From positions 209,777 to 273,776 of the forward strand of contig NYVG01000015.1 of the NCBI GenBank assembly GCA_002684495.1: DNA of 64,000 nt, read 5' to 3'. Below the pieces are notes generated by a model, which made no database searches, was not told where the DNA came from, and saw nothing but the letters and a program-made list of their open reading frames with translations. Position 1 is the stretch's first letter, and the number at the start of each line of letters is the position of its first letter. Below are positions 1 through 8,700 of this stretch, piece by piece. The stretch comes from Gammaproteobacteria bacterium (GTDB lineage: Bacteria; Pseudomonadota; Gammaproteobacteria; Pseudomonadales; Azotimanducaceae). A program made the translations under genes and the position numbers.

Positions 1-165
1 GACACCGAGAATACCGATTGGGACGCTGTCGGTCAGGGCAACCCGCGGGGACGGGTCGGCACGGCGGAAGACATTGCTGGCTTGGCGATTTTTTTGAGTT
101 CGCGTGCCTGCGGATTCACCGTCGGCGATGTGATTACCTGCGATGGCGGCTCAGTAGTGTCCTAA
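1..165 (+). CDS. SDR-family oxidoreductase, C-terminal fragment
   Basis: The reading frame is open from the first base of the window and stops with TAA at 163-165. The 54 visible residues carry the typical end of a short-chain dehydrogenase/reductase: NPRGRVGTAEDIAGLAIFL followed by GDVITCDGG. In classical SDRs this is the last helix and the G-x-x-x-x-x-DGG strand after the active site. The Rossmann fold and the YxxxK motif lie outside the window, so substrate and cofactor cannot be judged. It converges with the acyl-CoA-dehydrogenase-like gene about 50 bp downstream. The ORF-track entry 18-260 is a shadow in another frame. Confidence 0.85.
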   Translation, partial: DTENTDWDAVGQGNPRGRVGTAEDIAGLAIFLSSRACGFTVGDVITCDGGSVVS

Positions 166-215
166 CCCACAAATCTTCGAGGCGCGGGCGTAGCATATTC
201 GTCCGCGGCTTTGGG

Positions 216-1067
216 CTACTCTTGACGTTGCTGAATACCCGGCGAATACATACTGATTAGGCGCTGGTCTACTTCCCAGCGCTCATTGTCAGCTGCGGCA
301 GCGGCAGCGATTGTGGCGAGAACACTCTGCACTGCAACATCCAGCTCCTTAACCTCCGCTAGCGGCAACTGCGGTTGCGCTAGCACTTGATACAAACGCT
401 GAATCAAACTCAAGCAATCATTCTGGGCAGCATCTTGCAACCAGGCGCGCCCCGCGTAGGCCAGAAACGCCAGATAAATGTAGAGCGCTTCGCGTTGACC
501 AAATTGCGGCACCGCATCGGCGTTCAAGGCGGTATCTGTGGCAACCCGCACATCGACTAGATGCGCACTGCCCTGACTCATCTCGCCTAAAAAGTTTGCG
601 GCACGTGCGGACAACTCTAAGCCCCGGGTCTGCCGTGGCAAGTTGAAATAACGCGCACGCGCGCCACGACCGGCCTTTATTACCAGATGATCAACGGCAT
701 TTACGGTGGCGACCCAGGTTTTGTGACCTGAAATGCTAAATCCAGTATCCAAGTTCTGATAATCCACCCCCGGCAGCGGCGGATCGCCCCGCCGATCTTC
801 GGATACTGCAAATGCGGCCCAACCCGAAAAACCCTGATCCGGAAATGTCCGACGCAATGCAGCTTGGTACCCGGCTACGAATACCCAAGCTAAACGGTCG
901 GCAAGTAGGCCGCCCTGCACTGCCAGCAAACCCAAATCTTGTTGCGACGCAACAAGGCGCTGCCACAGCGCTTTGTATGCATCTTCGTTAGCGATCTTGG
1001 TATCGCTACCAGCACTAAGGGTCGCCTCTAACTCAGACCAATTACGGAAGGAGCTTAGACCGCTCAC
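216..1067 (-). CDS. Short acyl-CoA dehydrogenase-like protein
   Basis: This 283-residue protein shows acyl-CoA dehydrogenase middle-domain features, with GFSISGHKTWVATVNAVDHLVIKAG at about residues 110-133 resembling the beta-barrel part of that family. A helical C-terminal half follows. Ordinary family members have about 380-400 residues with a long N-terminal helical domain, so this one is short, and I see no clear catalytic Glu. It may be a non-canonical or degenerate member, or a partner subunit. Its ATG overlaps the TGA of the upstream dioxygenase gene (ATGA), so the two are almost certainly co-translated. The fold call is reasonable; the reaction is unknown. Confidence 0.65.
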   Translation of the reverse strand: MSGLSSFRNWSELEATLSAGSDTKIANEDAYKALWQRLVASQQDLGLLAVQGGLLADRLAWVFVAGYQAALRRTFPDQGFSGWAAFAVSEDRRGDPPLPGVDYQNLDTGFSISGHKTWVATVNAVDHLVIKAGRGARARYFNLPRQTRGLELSARAANFLGEMSQGSAHLVDVRVATDTALNADAVPQFGQREALYIYLAFLAYAGRAWLQDAAQNDCLSLIQRLYQVLAQPQLPLAEVKELDVAVQSVLATIAAAAAADNERWEVDQRLISMYSPGIQQRQE

Positions 1068-1849
1068 TGGGTCGGATTCCCCTGCACCTGCAAACGGTGC
1101 AGTAATCGTAGATCGTCACCGTGGTCATGTACCGCATAGTGCAGTAAGCACCGGTTATCCCACATGACCAAGTCATTGGGCCGCCACTGGTGCCGGGCCT
1201 GAAACTCAGGACGTACACTGTGCTCGTAGAGAAATTCTAATAGCACTTTACTTTCCGCCCGGGTCCAATCCTTAAAGCGACGGGTAAAGGCCCGGCACAC
1301 ATAAAGCGCCCGCTCGCCGCTATCTTCATGCACACGCACTACCGGGTGCTCCGCTCGGGAAGCCTCTTGGGCATCCGCGCCATAAAGGCGGGCTAAATCC
1401 TCTGCAGAATGCTCAGCAACCAAATCATCGAGTAAGCGCTTAATACCTACAGACAATTCTTCATAGGCAAGGATCTGATTGGCAAATGCAGTCTCACCGC
1501 CCAAGGCAGGGGTCTCCAACGCATAGAGCATTGTTAATTTTGGCGGCGCCGGCGCATAACTCATATCGGTATGCCAATGTTGGTTCACGTCGCCTTTTTT
1601 GCCCCGATTACGCAATTCAATGATATTTGGATAATCTGGCAAGCCACCGTAAGGAAATGGCACCAATTCACCCCAGTGCTGAGCAAAAGCCTGATGTTCT
1701 GCGGGCGTTAACTGCTGATCGGGAAAAACCAATACGTGGTGTTTGCAGAATAATTCATCCAATTGCATCCAAGTGTCATGATTAACTGTTCGGACATCTA
1801 GATTTTCTACGATCAGCCCCAGAGGCGCCGACATCGGTCGTGTCTGCAT
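1064..1849 (-). CDS. TauD/TfdA-family Fe(II)/2-oxoglutarate dioxygenase
   Basis: This 261-residue protein has the normal length for the family. The iron-binding H-x-D is visible in NQHWHTDMSYAP (about residue 98) and the distal His in NRCLLHYAVHD near the C-terminus, followed by the 2-oxoglutarate-binding Arg in LLHRLQVQG. TauD/TfdA enzymes hydroxylate sulfonates, aryloxyacids, carnitine-like or other small acids; the substrate cannot be read from sequence. It is the first gene of a two-gene minus-strand unit with the acyl-CoA-dehydrogenase-like protein. Upstream lies a 371-bp divergent region shared with the MaoC gene. Confidence 0.9.
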   Translation of the reverse strand: MQTRPMSAPLGLIVENLDVRTVNHDTWMQLDELFCKHHVLVFPDQQLTPAEHQAFAQHWGELVPFPYGGLPDYPNIIELRNRGKKGDVNQHWHTDMSYAPAPPKLTMLYALETPALGGETAFANQILAYEELSVGIKRLLDDLVAEHSAEDLARLYGADAQEASRAEHPVVRVHEDSGERALYVCRAFTRRFKDWTRAESKVLLEFLYEHSVRPEFQARHQWRPNDLVMWDNRCLLHYAVHDHGDDLRLLHRLQVQGNPTQ

Positions 1850-2220
1850 AACCGCTTCTCCTTCAAATCATGTAGCCTCGCCCAGTCGAAACCGCCGGAC
1901 CTCGAGCTGACCAATCGCCCGCGGCAGCACTAGTGCGAACCCACGTGCACCAGCTAGCTCCCTCCCAGAACCATCTAGGCGTCTGCGTATGCATTACCAA
2001 GAATCGCGGATAGTTTATTGTCCTAGCTTTAGATAACACAACCTTAGAAAGATTGATCGCTTAGATTTCCGTCCACTATCCACTAGGCAGGTATTTCTTG
2101 TAAGCGCACTTGGACATGGCCACGCCTCCGCTAGCATCATGCTAATTCTAAGCGCCGACACAAATTTCAATATGTCGTATGTGAACAGCTAAACTTGGAC
2201 ACGATAACGGGAGAATATGC
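1850..2220. other. Divergent intergenic region, no gene seen
   Basis: These 371 bp separate the start of the TauD-type gene (minus) from the MaoC-type gene (plus), so both promoters must lie here. I see no coding frame of its own; the ORF-track entry 2167-2475 is a shadow of the MaoC gene. A GGGAGA ribosome-binding site sits 7 nt before the plus-strand ATG at 2221. I could not identify a convincing -35/-10 pair, operator or structured RNA. Confidence 0.6.
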
Positions 2221-3087
2221 ATGCCACTTAATACTGCCAGTGTTGGCCGCGCAACAGACTTTATCGAACACGAGGTGGACGCACGCTGGCTTATGGCCTA
2301 CGCCGCAAGCCTCGGCGACCTGAATCCAAACTATATGGATACTGCCGCCGGCGCAGTATGCGCGCATCCAGTCTTCCCAGTGTGCCTCGAATGGCCGTCT
2401 ATTCTCGCGACACGAGCCTTGCTGGGCGACCATCTGACAGACGATGAAAGCGCCCGCGGCGTCCACGCCGGCCATGACCTACATATTTTTCGTCCAATTC
2501 TAGCCGGCTCCAAACTACGCACTAAAGCCACTTTGATCGGTGTGGAAAGCATAAAACCTGGAGCTGGCTATACGTTGCGCTTAGATACCGTTGATGCCGC
2601 AGAGAACCTAGTCTGCCAAACGTTCCAGTACGGTATTTATCGCGGCGTCTCCGTGGAAGGCGATGCCAAGGCATCTGCGGCTGCGCCAGCGGTGCCAATC
2701 AGTAGCCCACTAAATGAATCGACGACGCATATTTCGGTCCCCGCAGGCTGCGCTCATACCTATACAGAATGCGCACGAATCTGGAATCCAATTCATACAG
2801 ATCGTCAATTTGCTCAAGCTGCCGGCCTGCCAGACATTATTCTGCACGGCACGGCGACTTTGGCCCTGGCGATTAGCGAACTCGTCGACCAGTTCACTCA
2901 AGGCGAAGCAGAGCGGGTAGTCCGCCTTGGCGGTCGCTTTGCCGCTATGGTTTTCATGCCTGCAGATTTGCAGTTACGCACCAGCGATTGCCAGCGCAAC
3001 GATGACGGCCTCACCAATGTGAGTTTCGAAGTATCCAACCCCAACGGTGAAACCGCAATCAACGGCGGTTTTTTCGTATTCAGCTGA
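2221..3087 (+). CDS. MaoC-like double hotdog dehydratase
   Basis: The 288 residues fit a tandem hotdog protein of the MaoC/FAS1-like hydratase type. The hydratase-2 motif lies in the second half, IWNPIHTDRQFAQAAGLPDIILHG (about residues 190-213), where the Asn/His pair acts in (de)hydration of enoyl-CoA or beta-hydroxyacyl thioesters. The N-terminal hotdog has GDLNPNYMD but no matching catalytic His, as is usual for fused MaoC proteins with one active half. It is transcribed alone or with the downstream amidase (133-bp gap). The acyl-CoA substrate is unknown. Confidence 0.85.
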   Translation: MPLNTASVGRATDFIEHEVDARWLMAYAASLGDLNPNYMDTAAGAVCAHPVFPVCLEWPSILATRALLGDHLTDDESARGVHAGHDLHIFRPILAGSKLRTKATLIGVESIKPGAGYTLRLDTVDAAENLVCQTFQYGIYRGVSVEGDAKASAAAPAVPISSPLNESTTHISVPAGCAHTYTECARIWNPIHTDRQFAQAAGLPDIILHGTATLALAISELVDQFTQGEAERVVRLGGRFAAMVFMPADLQLRTSDCQRNDDGLTNVSFEVSNPNGETAINGGFFVFS

Positions 3088-3132
3088 TTGAAAAAACATT
3101 GCCTCTGACTCTAGGCATGATTAACGTGAACC

Positions 3133-3163
3133 GTCGAGGATTTCTAACCCACAGAGCCTCGAC
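3133..3163 (+). terminator. Possible weak hairpin between MaoC and amidase genes
   Basis: GTCGAGG at 3133-3139 pairs perfectly with CCTCGAC at 3157-3163, with a 17-nt loop that could extend slightly by internal pairing. There is no T-tract afterwards, so it is a weak terminator candidate or a processing hairpin in a shared transcript. Confidence 0.25.
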
Positions 3164-3220
3164 CTAAGCTGCTAGAGAATCTGACCCCCAAAATCAGCAA
3201 TAAACTTCTGGAGCAAAGAG

Positions 3221-4639
3221 ATGCTTGTAAGTGAGTACACAGAATACGATGCGCTAGGTTTAGCTGAACTTGTCGCCAACGGCGATATCAGCGCAGAAGA
3301 GCTACTTGACTGTGCCGAGCAGCAATACCACAGCAAAAACCCCACCTTAAATGCCGTTGTGACCCCAATGTGGGCCCAGGCCCGAGAGGCGCTGCGCGAC
3401 GGCTTGCCAACAGGACTTTTCCGCGGCGTGCCCATGCCCCTAAAAGATCTTGGACAATATTACCAGGGTGTTGTTACCAGTAATGGCTCACGATTATTTG
3501 CTGACAACATCGCTGACCATGACTCAACCCTCGTGCAGCGCTACAAGGCCGCGGGCCTGGTGCTGAGCGGTAAAACCAATACGCCTGAATTTGGCTTAGC
3601 TACAACCACGGAGCCGGTCTTACATGGGCCTACACGCAACCCGTGGTCAATTGATCATTCAACCGGCGGCTCCAGTGGCGGTGCGGCTGCGGCTGTCGCA
3701 GCAGGGATTTTCCCGGTCGCCCACGCTTCAGACGGCGGCGGATCTATTCGTATTCCAGCCAGTTGCTGCGGACTCTTTGGTCTTAAACCCACCCGCGGAC
3801 GGGTGCCACTAGGCCCCAGCGCGGTGGAAGGCTGGGGTGGTCTGTCTACAACCCATGTTATAAGCCGCAGCGTGCGGGATTCTGCAGCCTTACTGGATAT
3901 TAGTGCCGGGCCAGAACCCGGCAGCCCGTATCATGCACCCTATAGCTCAGTGAGTTTTAGCAGTGCTTTGCAATTGCCGCCACAACCCTTGCGCATTGGG
4001 CTGTGTCTGGAAAGCTTCAATGGCGCTGAAGTGGCCAAGGAAGTGGCGGCCTTAACCGAACAAAGTGCCAACACATTAGCCGCGTTGGGCCATCATATTG
4101 AATCGATTCAACACCCTTTTAACCCTGATGTTGTACGTGATGCCCATGGCATACTCGCCGTGAGTCACATTGGCGCAATGCTTAATAGCAAGCAACAAAG
4201 CTTGGGACGAGCGCTGACCGAACAAGACATTGAGCACGTCACTTGGAATAACTTTCAAAGCGCCCAAGAACTTACTGGGGCCCAATACGCCAGCGCCATC
4301 ACCAGCATTCATCAACACGGCCAAATATGTGCCGCTCTGTTTGCAGAGTACGATCTTATTCTGACGCCGACTATGGCTTGTCTGCCACCAGAAATCGGTG
4401 CCTTAAACATGATGAGTAGCGATACCGACGGCTACTTGCAATTGTTATATCAAATGATTGGCTTTACCGCGCTGTTCAATGACACCGGGAATCCAGCAGC
4501 CAGCTTGCCGCTATCGATCAGCACCAGCGGTCTGCCGGTAGGTTGTCAATTGGTTGCTGACTTTGGTAACGAAGCCCTATTGTTTAGCATTTCACAGCAA
4601 ATCAGCGAGGCTGGTTACTTTACCCCAACACCGTCGTAA
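3221..4639 (+). CDS. Amidase signature family hydrolase
   Basis: At 472 residues this matches the amidase signature family (GatA/fatty-acid-amide-hydrolase type). The Ser-cisSer-Lys triad is visible: Lys75 in PMPLKDLG, cis-Ser151 in the GGSSGG motif and nucleophile Ser175 in [11 protein letters not shown], with the 24-residue cisSer-to-Ser spacing seen in FAAH. It hydrolyses a carboxamide to acid plus ammonia or amine. It is cytoplasmic by appearance, with no signal peptide. It stands apart from any gatB/gatC, so a tRNA amidotransferase role is unlikely. Its 3' end overlaps the convergent MFS gene by 25 bp. Confidence 0.92.
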   Translation: MLVSEYTEYDALGLAELVANGDISAEELLDCAEQQYHSKNPTLNAVVTPMWAQAREALRDGLPTGLFRGVPMPLKDLGQYYQGVVTSNGSRLFADNIADHDSTLVQRYKAAGLVLSGKTNTPEFGLATTTEPVLHGPTRNPWSIDHSTGGSSGGAAAAVAAGIFPVAHASDGGGSIRIPASCCGLFGLKPTRGRVPLGPSAVEGWGGLSTTHVISRSVRDSAALLDISAGPEPGSPYHAPYSSVSFSSALQLPPQPLRIGLCLESFNGAEVAKEVAALTEQSANTLAALGHHIESIQHPFNPDVVRDAHGILAVSHIGAMLNSKQQSLGRALTEQDIEHVTWNNFQSAQELTGAQYASAITSIHQHGQICAALFAEYDLILTPTMACLPPEIGALNMMSSDTDGYLQLLYQMIGFTALFNDTGNPAASLPLSISTSGLPVGCQLVADFGNEALLFSISQQISEAGYFTPTPS

Positions 4640-5970
4640 CACCCGCCCGCAATCAAACTGGGGGCTTGCGCCTGTATGCCGCGCAGTCTTTGGAAGCAGA
4701 ACCAACTCACTAAACATGCTAGGGCCGCGTACACACTTATCCAGATGGTACTGCCGGTGGTAGTGAGTATTAAAGTCGCAATAACTGGGGCCAGCCCACC
4801 ACCTAGCATGGCGCCAAGCTGATAAGCGATGGATGCGGCCGAATAACGCACCTCCGCACTAAAAAGCTCGGATAGCATCGCTGCATAAGGCCCATACATC
4901 ATTGCAATAAAAGTTTGACCCATGCAAAAAACAACTGTGATCACCAACAATGAACCGCTCTTCAGAGCCGGAAACACAGCAAAAGCCAACACACCTAAAA
5001 GCACGGCGCCCAACTGAGAAATTTTAAATCTGCCGCAGCGATCCGAATATTTACCAAAAACGAACAACCACGGGATGTGGAACGCACTGGAAACAATCAA
5101 CACGACCAGCATATCGGAGCGACGAATTCCCGGTATTTCCGACGCATAGGCCAAGCCAAAAGTTAAAAATGTAATGCTAACCACTTGCACAGCCAGAACC
5201 GCCCCAGCCGCTAACCCAATTTCTCGCGGAAACTTAGCTAGGGCCTGAAGAACGGGAGCCGGCTCTGATCGAAAACGCAGATCCAAGGGGTCCGACACCT
5301 CAATCGCATGAAAAGACGGCGTTTCTTCAAGTTGAAACTTCGCGTATATGGCCAAGCCAACTAACGCGAAATTAACCACAAAAGGACAGCGCCAACCCCA
5401 CTCCATAAAGTCTTCGCTAGGCATAGCAAGGCTAACTATTAAAAAAGCGAGATTGGCAAGGATCAATCCAATAGGCGCCCCGGCCTGAGCAAACGCCCCA
5501 TAAAAGCCACGTTTTTCCGGCGGAGCGCTCTCCGTAAGCAACAACACGACTGCGCCCCAATGGCCACCTATAGCAAGGCCTTGAGCAAAACGACAGAGCA
5601 CTAAAGCGATTGGCGCGAACACGCCAATCTCTGCATAAGTGGGTAACAGGCCAATAGTCGTGGTTGCTACACCCATCAGGGTCAAAACAACCACTAGCGC
5701 CGTTTTGCGCCCTGCCCTATCACCGAGATTACTAAAAACTATCGTTCCAATGGGGCGCGCTATAAACCCGAAGGCAAACGTGCTAAACGATGCAATCAGG
5801 GCAACATAGGATGGAATACCGGACGGGAAGAACAACACCGGGAAAATGAGCACCGCGGCAGTGGAGTAAAGAAAAAAGTCGTACCACTCGATGGAAGAGC
5901 CTCCAAGAGCAGTAAGCACAAAACGCGCCATCTTTGTATTTTCGTGCTTGTCGTGCCTTTCAAGCGTCAT
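4615..5970 (-). CDS. MFS transporter, metabolite:H+ symporter (MHS) type, copy 1
   Basis: A 451-residue 12-helix MFS carrier. The N-terminus SSIEWYDFFLYSTAAVLIFPVLFFP and the loop GDRAGRKTALVV are characteristic of the MHS family (YhjE, ShiA, ProP relatives), which import organic acids or similar solutes with protons. A strong GGGGAGG Shine-Dalgarno lies 5 nt before the ATG. It lies 117 bp downstream of the XRE gene on the same strand, so the two may share a transcript. It is clearly paralogous to the carrier at 7112-8419. The substrate is unknown. Confidence 0.9.
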   Translation of the reverse strand: MTLERHDKHENTKMARFVLTALGGSSIEWYDFFLYSTAAVLIFPVLFFPSGIPSYVALIASFSTFAFGFIARPIGTIVFSNLGDRAGRKTALVVVLTLMGVATTTIGLLPTYAEIGVFAPIALVLCRFAQGLAIGGHWGAVVLLLTESAPPEKRGFYGAFAQAGAPIGLILANLAFLIVSLAMPSEDFMEWGWRCPFVVNFALVGLAIYAKFQLEETPSFHAIEVSDPLDLRFRSEPAPVLQALAKFPREIGLAAGAVLAVQVVSITFLTFGLAYASEIPGIRRSDMLVVLIVSSAFHIPWLFVFGKYSDRCGRFKISQLGAVLLGVLAFAVFPALKSGSLLVITVVFCMGQTFIAMMYGPYAAMLSELFSAEVRYSAASIAYQLGAMLGGGLAPVIATLILTTTGSTIWISVYAALACLVSWFCFQRLRGIQAQAPSLIAGGCYDGVGVK

Positions 5971-6087
5971 TTTTACCTCCCCGACGCCAAAGGGACACGA
6001 ACAATTAACATATATTCTTTGTCTTTAAAAGACATTTTTAACGAATATTACCCGTTACTATCTACCCTCGAACGCAACCAATCAGAG

Positions 6088-6405
6088 TCAGGGGTTATTT
6101 GCTCGATCAATAAAATCCCTGACAAGACCCGCCAACTCCTGCTGCTTTAGCACGGGTAGTGCCTCAATTTCAGGGATCATTGCTACAATACCTGTCAACT
6201 TTTCCTCAACTAAAATAGTTAAAGGCAAGCCGAACAATTCTGCCAATTGCACAATATGGTCGAGCGTGGGTGTATTTTCATCGCGCTCCCATTTAGCTAC
6301 CGACCCGTAGCCCACGCCAATCGCCTTACCCACTTGGTCCAAGGTTAAATTATTTACCCGCCGCGCTCTTCTAATGTTATCGCCTAACAGCTTTCTTCGA
6401 CTCAC
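6088..6405 (-). CDS. XRE-family helix-turn-helix regulator
   Basis: A 105-residue protein with an N-terminal Cro/C1-type HTH: RRARRVNNLTLDQVGKAIGVGYGSVAKWERDENTPTLDHIVQLAELF (about residues 12-58), followed by a short helical tail. It starts at GTG, preceded by AAGG six bases upstream. It has no ligand or peptidase domain, so it is probably a simple dimeric repressor. A perfect 12-bp palindrome 35 bp before its start is a candidate own operator. It sits head-to-head with the orphan gene at 6550 and upstream of MHS transporter copy 1; regulation of either is inferred from position only. Confidence 0.88.
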   Translation of the reverse strand: MSRRKLLGDNIRRARRVNNLTLDQVGKAIGVGYGSVAKWERDENTPTLDHIVQLAELFGLPLTILVEEKLTGIVAMIPEIEALPVLKQQELAGLVRDFIDRANNP

Positions 6406-6439
6406 ACGCTACCTTCATCAGCAATCATTGCCAGAACTT

Positions 6440-6451
6440 AACGTTAACGTT
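6440..6451. promoter_or_regulatory. Candidate XRE operator, AACGTTAACGTT
   Basis: AACGTTAACGTT is a perfect 12-bp palindrome, also readable as two TTAACG direct repeats, between the divergent XRE and orphan genes. Small XRE dimers usually bind such short symmetric sites near their own promoter. On the minus strand it lies downstream of a possible TTGTTC -35 box, a position where binding would block transcription of the regulator. Confidence 0.4.
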
Positions 6452-6472
6452 TCTTGGGTGTAGTGAGAACAA

Positions 6473-6505
6473 AAAAAGCCAAAAATATTTCTCTTTTGGC
6501 TTTTT
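6473..6505. terminator. Intrinsic-terminator-like hairpin in a divergent promoter region
   Basis: AAAAAGCCAAAA (6473-6484) and TTTTGGCTTTTT (6494-6505) form a 12-bp inverted repeat with a 9-nt loop and terminal T-run, working in either direction. No gene ends here: XRE starts to the left and the orphan gene starts 45 bp to the right. It could attenuate the orphan gene, end a short RNA begun near 6440, or lie in the XRE leader. Confidence 0.55.
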
Positions 6506-6549
6506 AAGACAACAGGTATCATCGAATCAGCGAATCACTCAGACACCAC

Positions 6550-6960
6550 ATGAGTAATAGCACAAACGAAACCAACTTACTCGGCGTGATTACTCAAGCC
6601 TTCATAACCTTCAGCTCCATGCAAGAGTTGGATTGTGTGGACGACGGTACGCAAGGGTTATTCTTCAGCGACTCATTCCCAGGCTTTTTGCGTCAGCAAA
6701 TCTTTAATAACCACGAAACGCTTGAGCCACTAAATATTGACACAATCGCAACTATTCTTAGCCAGCAAGATGTTGAGCCGCGCTGGTGCTTCATTCGCGT
6801 GCTTAACGGTTATATTTTATTTATGCGCAGCGAGGAGCAATGCAAGACACTTCTGCAATGGGTAGAAACCGATATCGGCAAGCATTGCGCAGAGGAAGCG
6901 CGACAGCAAAATCGGTTCGTCGACGCCTCTCACATTTCGACTCAAGACTCTGAAAACTAA
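6550..6960 (+). CDS. Uncharacterised 136-residue protein
   Basis: I do not recognise this protein. It is acidic, soluble by appearance, with no signal peptide or membrane helix, and has an amphipathic middle (PLNIDTIATILSQQDVEPRWCFIRVLNGYILFM) and a polar C-terminus. The ATG at 6550 lacks a clear Shine-Dalgarno. It is divergent from the XRE regulator and downstream of a terminator-like hairpin, so expression may be conditional. It is convergent with MHS transporter copy 2, with a 151-bp gap. The coding call rests on an open frame with balanced composition and its exclusive occupancy of the interval. Confidence 0.65.
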   Translation: MSNSTNETNLLGVITQAFITFSSMQELDCVDDGTQGLFFSDSFPGFLRQQIFNNHETLEPLNIDTIATILSQQDVEPRWCFIRVLNGYILFMRSEEQCKTLLQWVETDIGKHCAEEARQQNRFVDASHISTQDSEN

Positions 6961-7111
6961 TCCCTTAAGCAAACCACTTGTGCTTATCGAGATTCAATAG
7001 CTAGTTTAGAATGACTGCCATCCCCGCTGGCGCCACACAGCGCCAAAGACCCGCCTCCCGACAAAATGTTGGCGAATTTTACTGAAACACAAGACGCCAG
7101 CAGGCCCAAAG

Positions 7112-8419
7112 TTAAGGAGCCATCTGGTGTGCTTGATGGTCTCTAAGGGCATGCACAGAAAACCAGGTGAGCACGCAGGCAAATGCAATGTATGCGCTTA
7201 TCCAGATCGGACTGCCAAATGTAGCGAGCAAGGCGGTGGCTGCTATGGGGGCTAAAGCGCCACCTAAAATAGCGCCAATTTGATAGCCGAGTGATGCACC
7301 AGAATAGCGAACCTCTGCACTGAATAACTCGGTAAGCAAGGCTGCCTGGGGTCCATACATCATTGCGATAAAAATTTGTGCAATGCATAAGGCAAGAGTG
7401 ATAAGTAACAGCGATCCACTGTTCATGATCGGGAAAACCGCAAACGCCCAAAGTCCCATCAATATCGCGCCTAACTTGTAAACACCGATACGACCGTTGC
7501 GATCAGAGTACGCGGCAAAATAGAACAGCGCAGGAATCTGCGCAGCAGACGATATAAGCACAGCCAGCAACATATCAGAGCGACTCATCGCGAGCCCCTC
7601 AGGGTCTGTCCCATAGGAGACGACGAAGACTATGAAAATATAAAAAGACACCTGCACCGAAAGAAACGCCCCAGCGCCCAATGCTATTTGCCGTGGAAAT
7701 TTCTTTACCGCGGTTAGCACCGGCGACGTCTTGGTGTCACGCACCGGAGAGTCGGGCTGTTCTTTTTCAAGCGCCTTAAACGCAGGGGTCTCCTCGAGGC
7801 GAAATTGTACGTAAAGCGCCAAACCCACTAAAACGAAACTTATAATGAACGGAATACGCCAGCCCCAAGACATAAAGGCTTCGTCTGAGACGCTCGCACT
7901 GACGATCAAGAACGCTAGATTGGCTAAAATAACCCCCATGGGAGCACCGGCTTGGGCGAAGGCCCCATAGAACCCGCGCTTGTTACCAGGCGCATTTTCA
8001 GTCACGAGAAGCATCGCCCCACCCCACTGTCCGCCGATAGCCAGACCTTGCGCAAAGCGACACACAATTAATGCAAGAGGTGCTATCACCCCAATCTGCG
8101 CGAAACTCGGCAGCAAACCAATAACTGTGGTGGCAACGCCCATCAGAGTCATGGCAGCCACTAGGGCGGATTTTCTGCCCACCCGATCGCCAAAATGGCC
8201 AAAAACAATCCCGCCTACAGGACGCGCCAAAAACCCCACTGCAAAGGTACTGAACGACGCGATTAAGGCGACATAGGCAGGAAGATCTTCAGGAAAAAAC
8301 AGCACTGGAAAAACCAGAGCGGCCGCCGTGCCATATAAAAAGAAATCGTACCACTCGATACTGGTACCTCCCAAAGCGGTGGCCGCGAGTTTGCGCATTG
8401 AATTTTCTGTGGTGCTCAC
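7112..8419 (-). CDS. MFS transporter, metabolite:H+ symporter (MHS) type, copy 2
   Basis: A 435-residue MFS carrier starting at GTG with GGGGAG six bases upstream. SIEWYDFFLYGTAAALVFPVLFFP and GDRVGRKSALVAAMTLMGVATTVIGLLP align closely with copy 1 at 4615-5970, and the identity continues through the C-terminal half (LLTELFSAEVRYSGASLGYQIGAILGGALAPI). It is expected to be a proton-coupled importer of an organic acid or betaine-like solute in the inner membrane. The two copies probably arose by local duplication and then diverged around the XRE/orphan pair. Confidence 0.9.
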   Translation of the reverse strand: MSTTENSMRKLAATALGGTSIEWYDFFLYGTAAALVFPVLFFPEDLPAYVALIASFSTFAVGFLARPVGGIVFGHFGDRVGRKSALVAAMTLMGVATTVIGLLPSFAQIGVIAPLALIVCRFAQGLAIGGQWGGAMLLVTENAPGNKRGFYGAFAQAGAPMGVILANLAFLIVSASVSDEAFMSWGWRIPFIISFVLVGLALYVQFRLEETPAFKALEKEQPDSPVRDTKTSPVLTAVKKFPRQIALGAGAFLSVQVSFYIFIVFVVSYGTDPEGLAMSRSDMLLAVLISSAAQIPALFYFAAYSDRNGRIGVYKLGAILMGLWAFAVFPIMNSGSLLLITLALCIAQIFIAMMYGPQAALLTELFSAEVRYSGASLGYQIGAILGGALAPIAATALLATFGSPIWISAYIAFACVLTWFSVHALRDHQAHQMAP

Positions 8420-8700
8420 TTTCCTCTCCCCAACAAGTCGAACGAATGAGACTTTAACACTTTGAATCTGCTATCAGGAGCAATTCTTATGCAACGGCAC
8501 CGCCGTACAAATCGGCATGCGTCGAGGTACTATAGCGAAGTAGATCTGCCCTGATACGTAACACACCAGCATTTCTAAGTTACAGGCATTAGGGCTAGAT
8601 TCCGATCCAAGTTATTAGCACAACCAGAGCCACAGACAGGCCTAGATCAAATTGATTCGTGGGAAGTCAGTAAATTGATGATTAGATTTTCGAGACCTCT

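Noticed and set aside
18-260. 80-residue plus-strand ORF
   Set aside because: It overlaps the end of the SDR frame and has Arg-rich composition with no family features; shadow frame.
2167-2475. 102-residue minus-strand ORF
   Set aside because: Fully within the antisense of the MaoC gene; no ribosome-binding site or homology features.
3221-4639. GatA subunit of tRNA amidotransferase
   Set aside because: No gatB or gatC nearby and the context is catabolic; general amidase retained.
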